From: Methylomarinum sp050304855
Lineage (GTDB): Bacteria; Pseudomonadota; Gammaproteobacteria; Methylococcales; Methylomonadaceae
Direction of reading: 5' to 3'
Length of the DNA stretch: 5,732 nt
NCBI GenBank assembly: GCA_050304855.1
Contig: JBNLEI010000278.1
Span: 1-5,732 of the forward strand
Below are positions 5,447 to 5,732 of this stretch, piece after piece. Position numbers and translations under genes: made by a program. Under the pieces are notes generated by a model. It had not been told where the DNA came from, searched no databases, and worked only from the letters and a program-made list of their open reading frames with translations. Each line of letters starts with the position of its first letter. Position 1 is the first letter of the stretch.

Positions 5447-5732
5447 TTATTGCGCCACCCTTACAAATCCTTTCCTTAAGACGGATTTAATAACGCTATT
5501 TCGGAAATAAGGCCAACAACTGATGTGGGTTAAAAATGCAAAATTAGCGATTCTTAAGATAATTACGGACAACAAAGGATAAAACCGAGCCGGTTTTGTT
5601 TGAGTTTGGCTTGGTTCTTTACCGCAACTGGAATGACAATAGTTTTCTGCGTTATCGGTTCCCCAAGCTCGAATAACGATCAAAAATTTGCCAGACTGGG
5701 TATTTTTGTCAGAAAACTTTAGAAAAATACGC
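5447..5732 (-). CDS. Unrecognised open frame, partial at the window edge
   Basis: One minus-strand frame stays open from the window edge to a TAA at 5449-5447, giving 94 codons with no ATG; the only apparent internal start is a TTG at 5683. It could be the 3' end of a gene that begins outside the window. The visible part has a CHSSC cysteine pair after WGTDNAENY, then a hydrophobic stretch (FYPLLSVIILRIANFAFL) and a basic tail. I recognise no family. The AT-rich composition and the lack of a terminator after it make a chance frame at least as likely as a gene. Confidence 0.15.
   Translation of the reverse strand, partial: RIFLKFSDKNTQSGKFLIVIRAWGTDNAENYCHSSCGKEPSQTQTKPARFYPLLSVIILRIANFAFLTHISCWPYFRNSVIKSVLRKGFVRVAQ
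5581..5597. repeat. Short perfect hairpin
   Basis: AAAACCG (5581-5587) and CGGTTTT (5591-5597) form a 7-bp stem with a 3-nt loop AGC. On the plus strand GTTTGAGTTTGG follows, a broken T tract, so it may be a poor terminator for that direction. It lies inside the doubtful edge frame on the other strand. Confidence 0.4.

Larger units (their letters stand above)
5027..5732. other. AT-rich region without a convincing gene
   Basis: About 700 bp upstream of priA contain no frame with recognisable homology or a proper start and ribosome binding site. The stretch includes the DnaA-box cluster, a possible small-RNA unit on the plus strand, two A/T-rich hairpins and a frame open to the right edge; all are listed separately. 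It is visibly richer in A and T than the neighbouring genes. GATC occurs only three times, about the chance rate, so the Dam-site enrichment typical of an enterobacterial oriC is absent. I could not assign a convincing sigma-70 promoter for priA within it. Confidence 0.6.

Noticed and set aside
5428..5490. Plus-strand 20-codon frame starting MKNGAMFIAPP
   Set aside because: It is very short, has no Shine-Dalgarno sequence at a suitable distance, and resembles no known leader peptide.
1..5732. CRISPR array, prophage, toxin-antitoxin or defence island
   Set aside because: There are no regularly spaced repeats, no integrase or phage genes and no paired small genes with ribosome binding sites on either strand.

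Overview
The window looks like ordinary chromosomal DNA of a gammaproteobacterium. Three housekeeping genes run head to tail on the minus strand: priA (primosomal helicase), argS (arginyl-tRNA synthetase) and a gene for a membrane-anchored SPOR-domain, FtsN-like protein. This priA-argS-SPOR order is known from pseudomonads and related gammaproteobacteria, where hslV-hslU usually follows. The moderate GC content and protein sequences fit an environmental gammaproteobacterium. A methanotroph-type (Methylococcales) lineage is possible, but I cannot prove the genus from the sequence.

Layout from high to low coordinates, which is the direction of transcription. Bases 5027-5732 are an AT-rich stretch without a convincing gene. 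It holds three exact matches to the DnaA-box consensus TTATNCACA, a possible plus-strand small-RNA unit (promoter-like hexamers, AT hairpin, terminal hairpin with T run), and at the right edge an unrecognised frame that stays open to the window end. priA (5026-2798) is followed after 59 bp by argS (2738-978). The argS stop overlaps the start of the SPOR gene (978-394) by one base (TAATG), so the last two genes are probably translationally coupled. A short, weak hairpin follows the SPOR gene.

Beyond it lies a separate transcription unit: a -10 box (TATAAT) at 286-291, tRNA-Val(UAC) at 195-270 with its CCA encoded, and a good Rho-independent terminator at 136-161. The first 75 bases hold a 10-bp tandem duplication and an imperfect inverted repeat. 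These resemble sequence found beside REP-associated or IS200-like transposases, but no transposase is visible here.

The genes share a theme only loosely: PriA restarts replication, ArgS and tRNA-Val serve translation, and the SPOR protein serves the division septum. I see no defence system, prophage, CRISPR array or other clearly new multi-gene system. The most interesting item is the DnaA-box cluster and possible small transcript upstream of priA.
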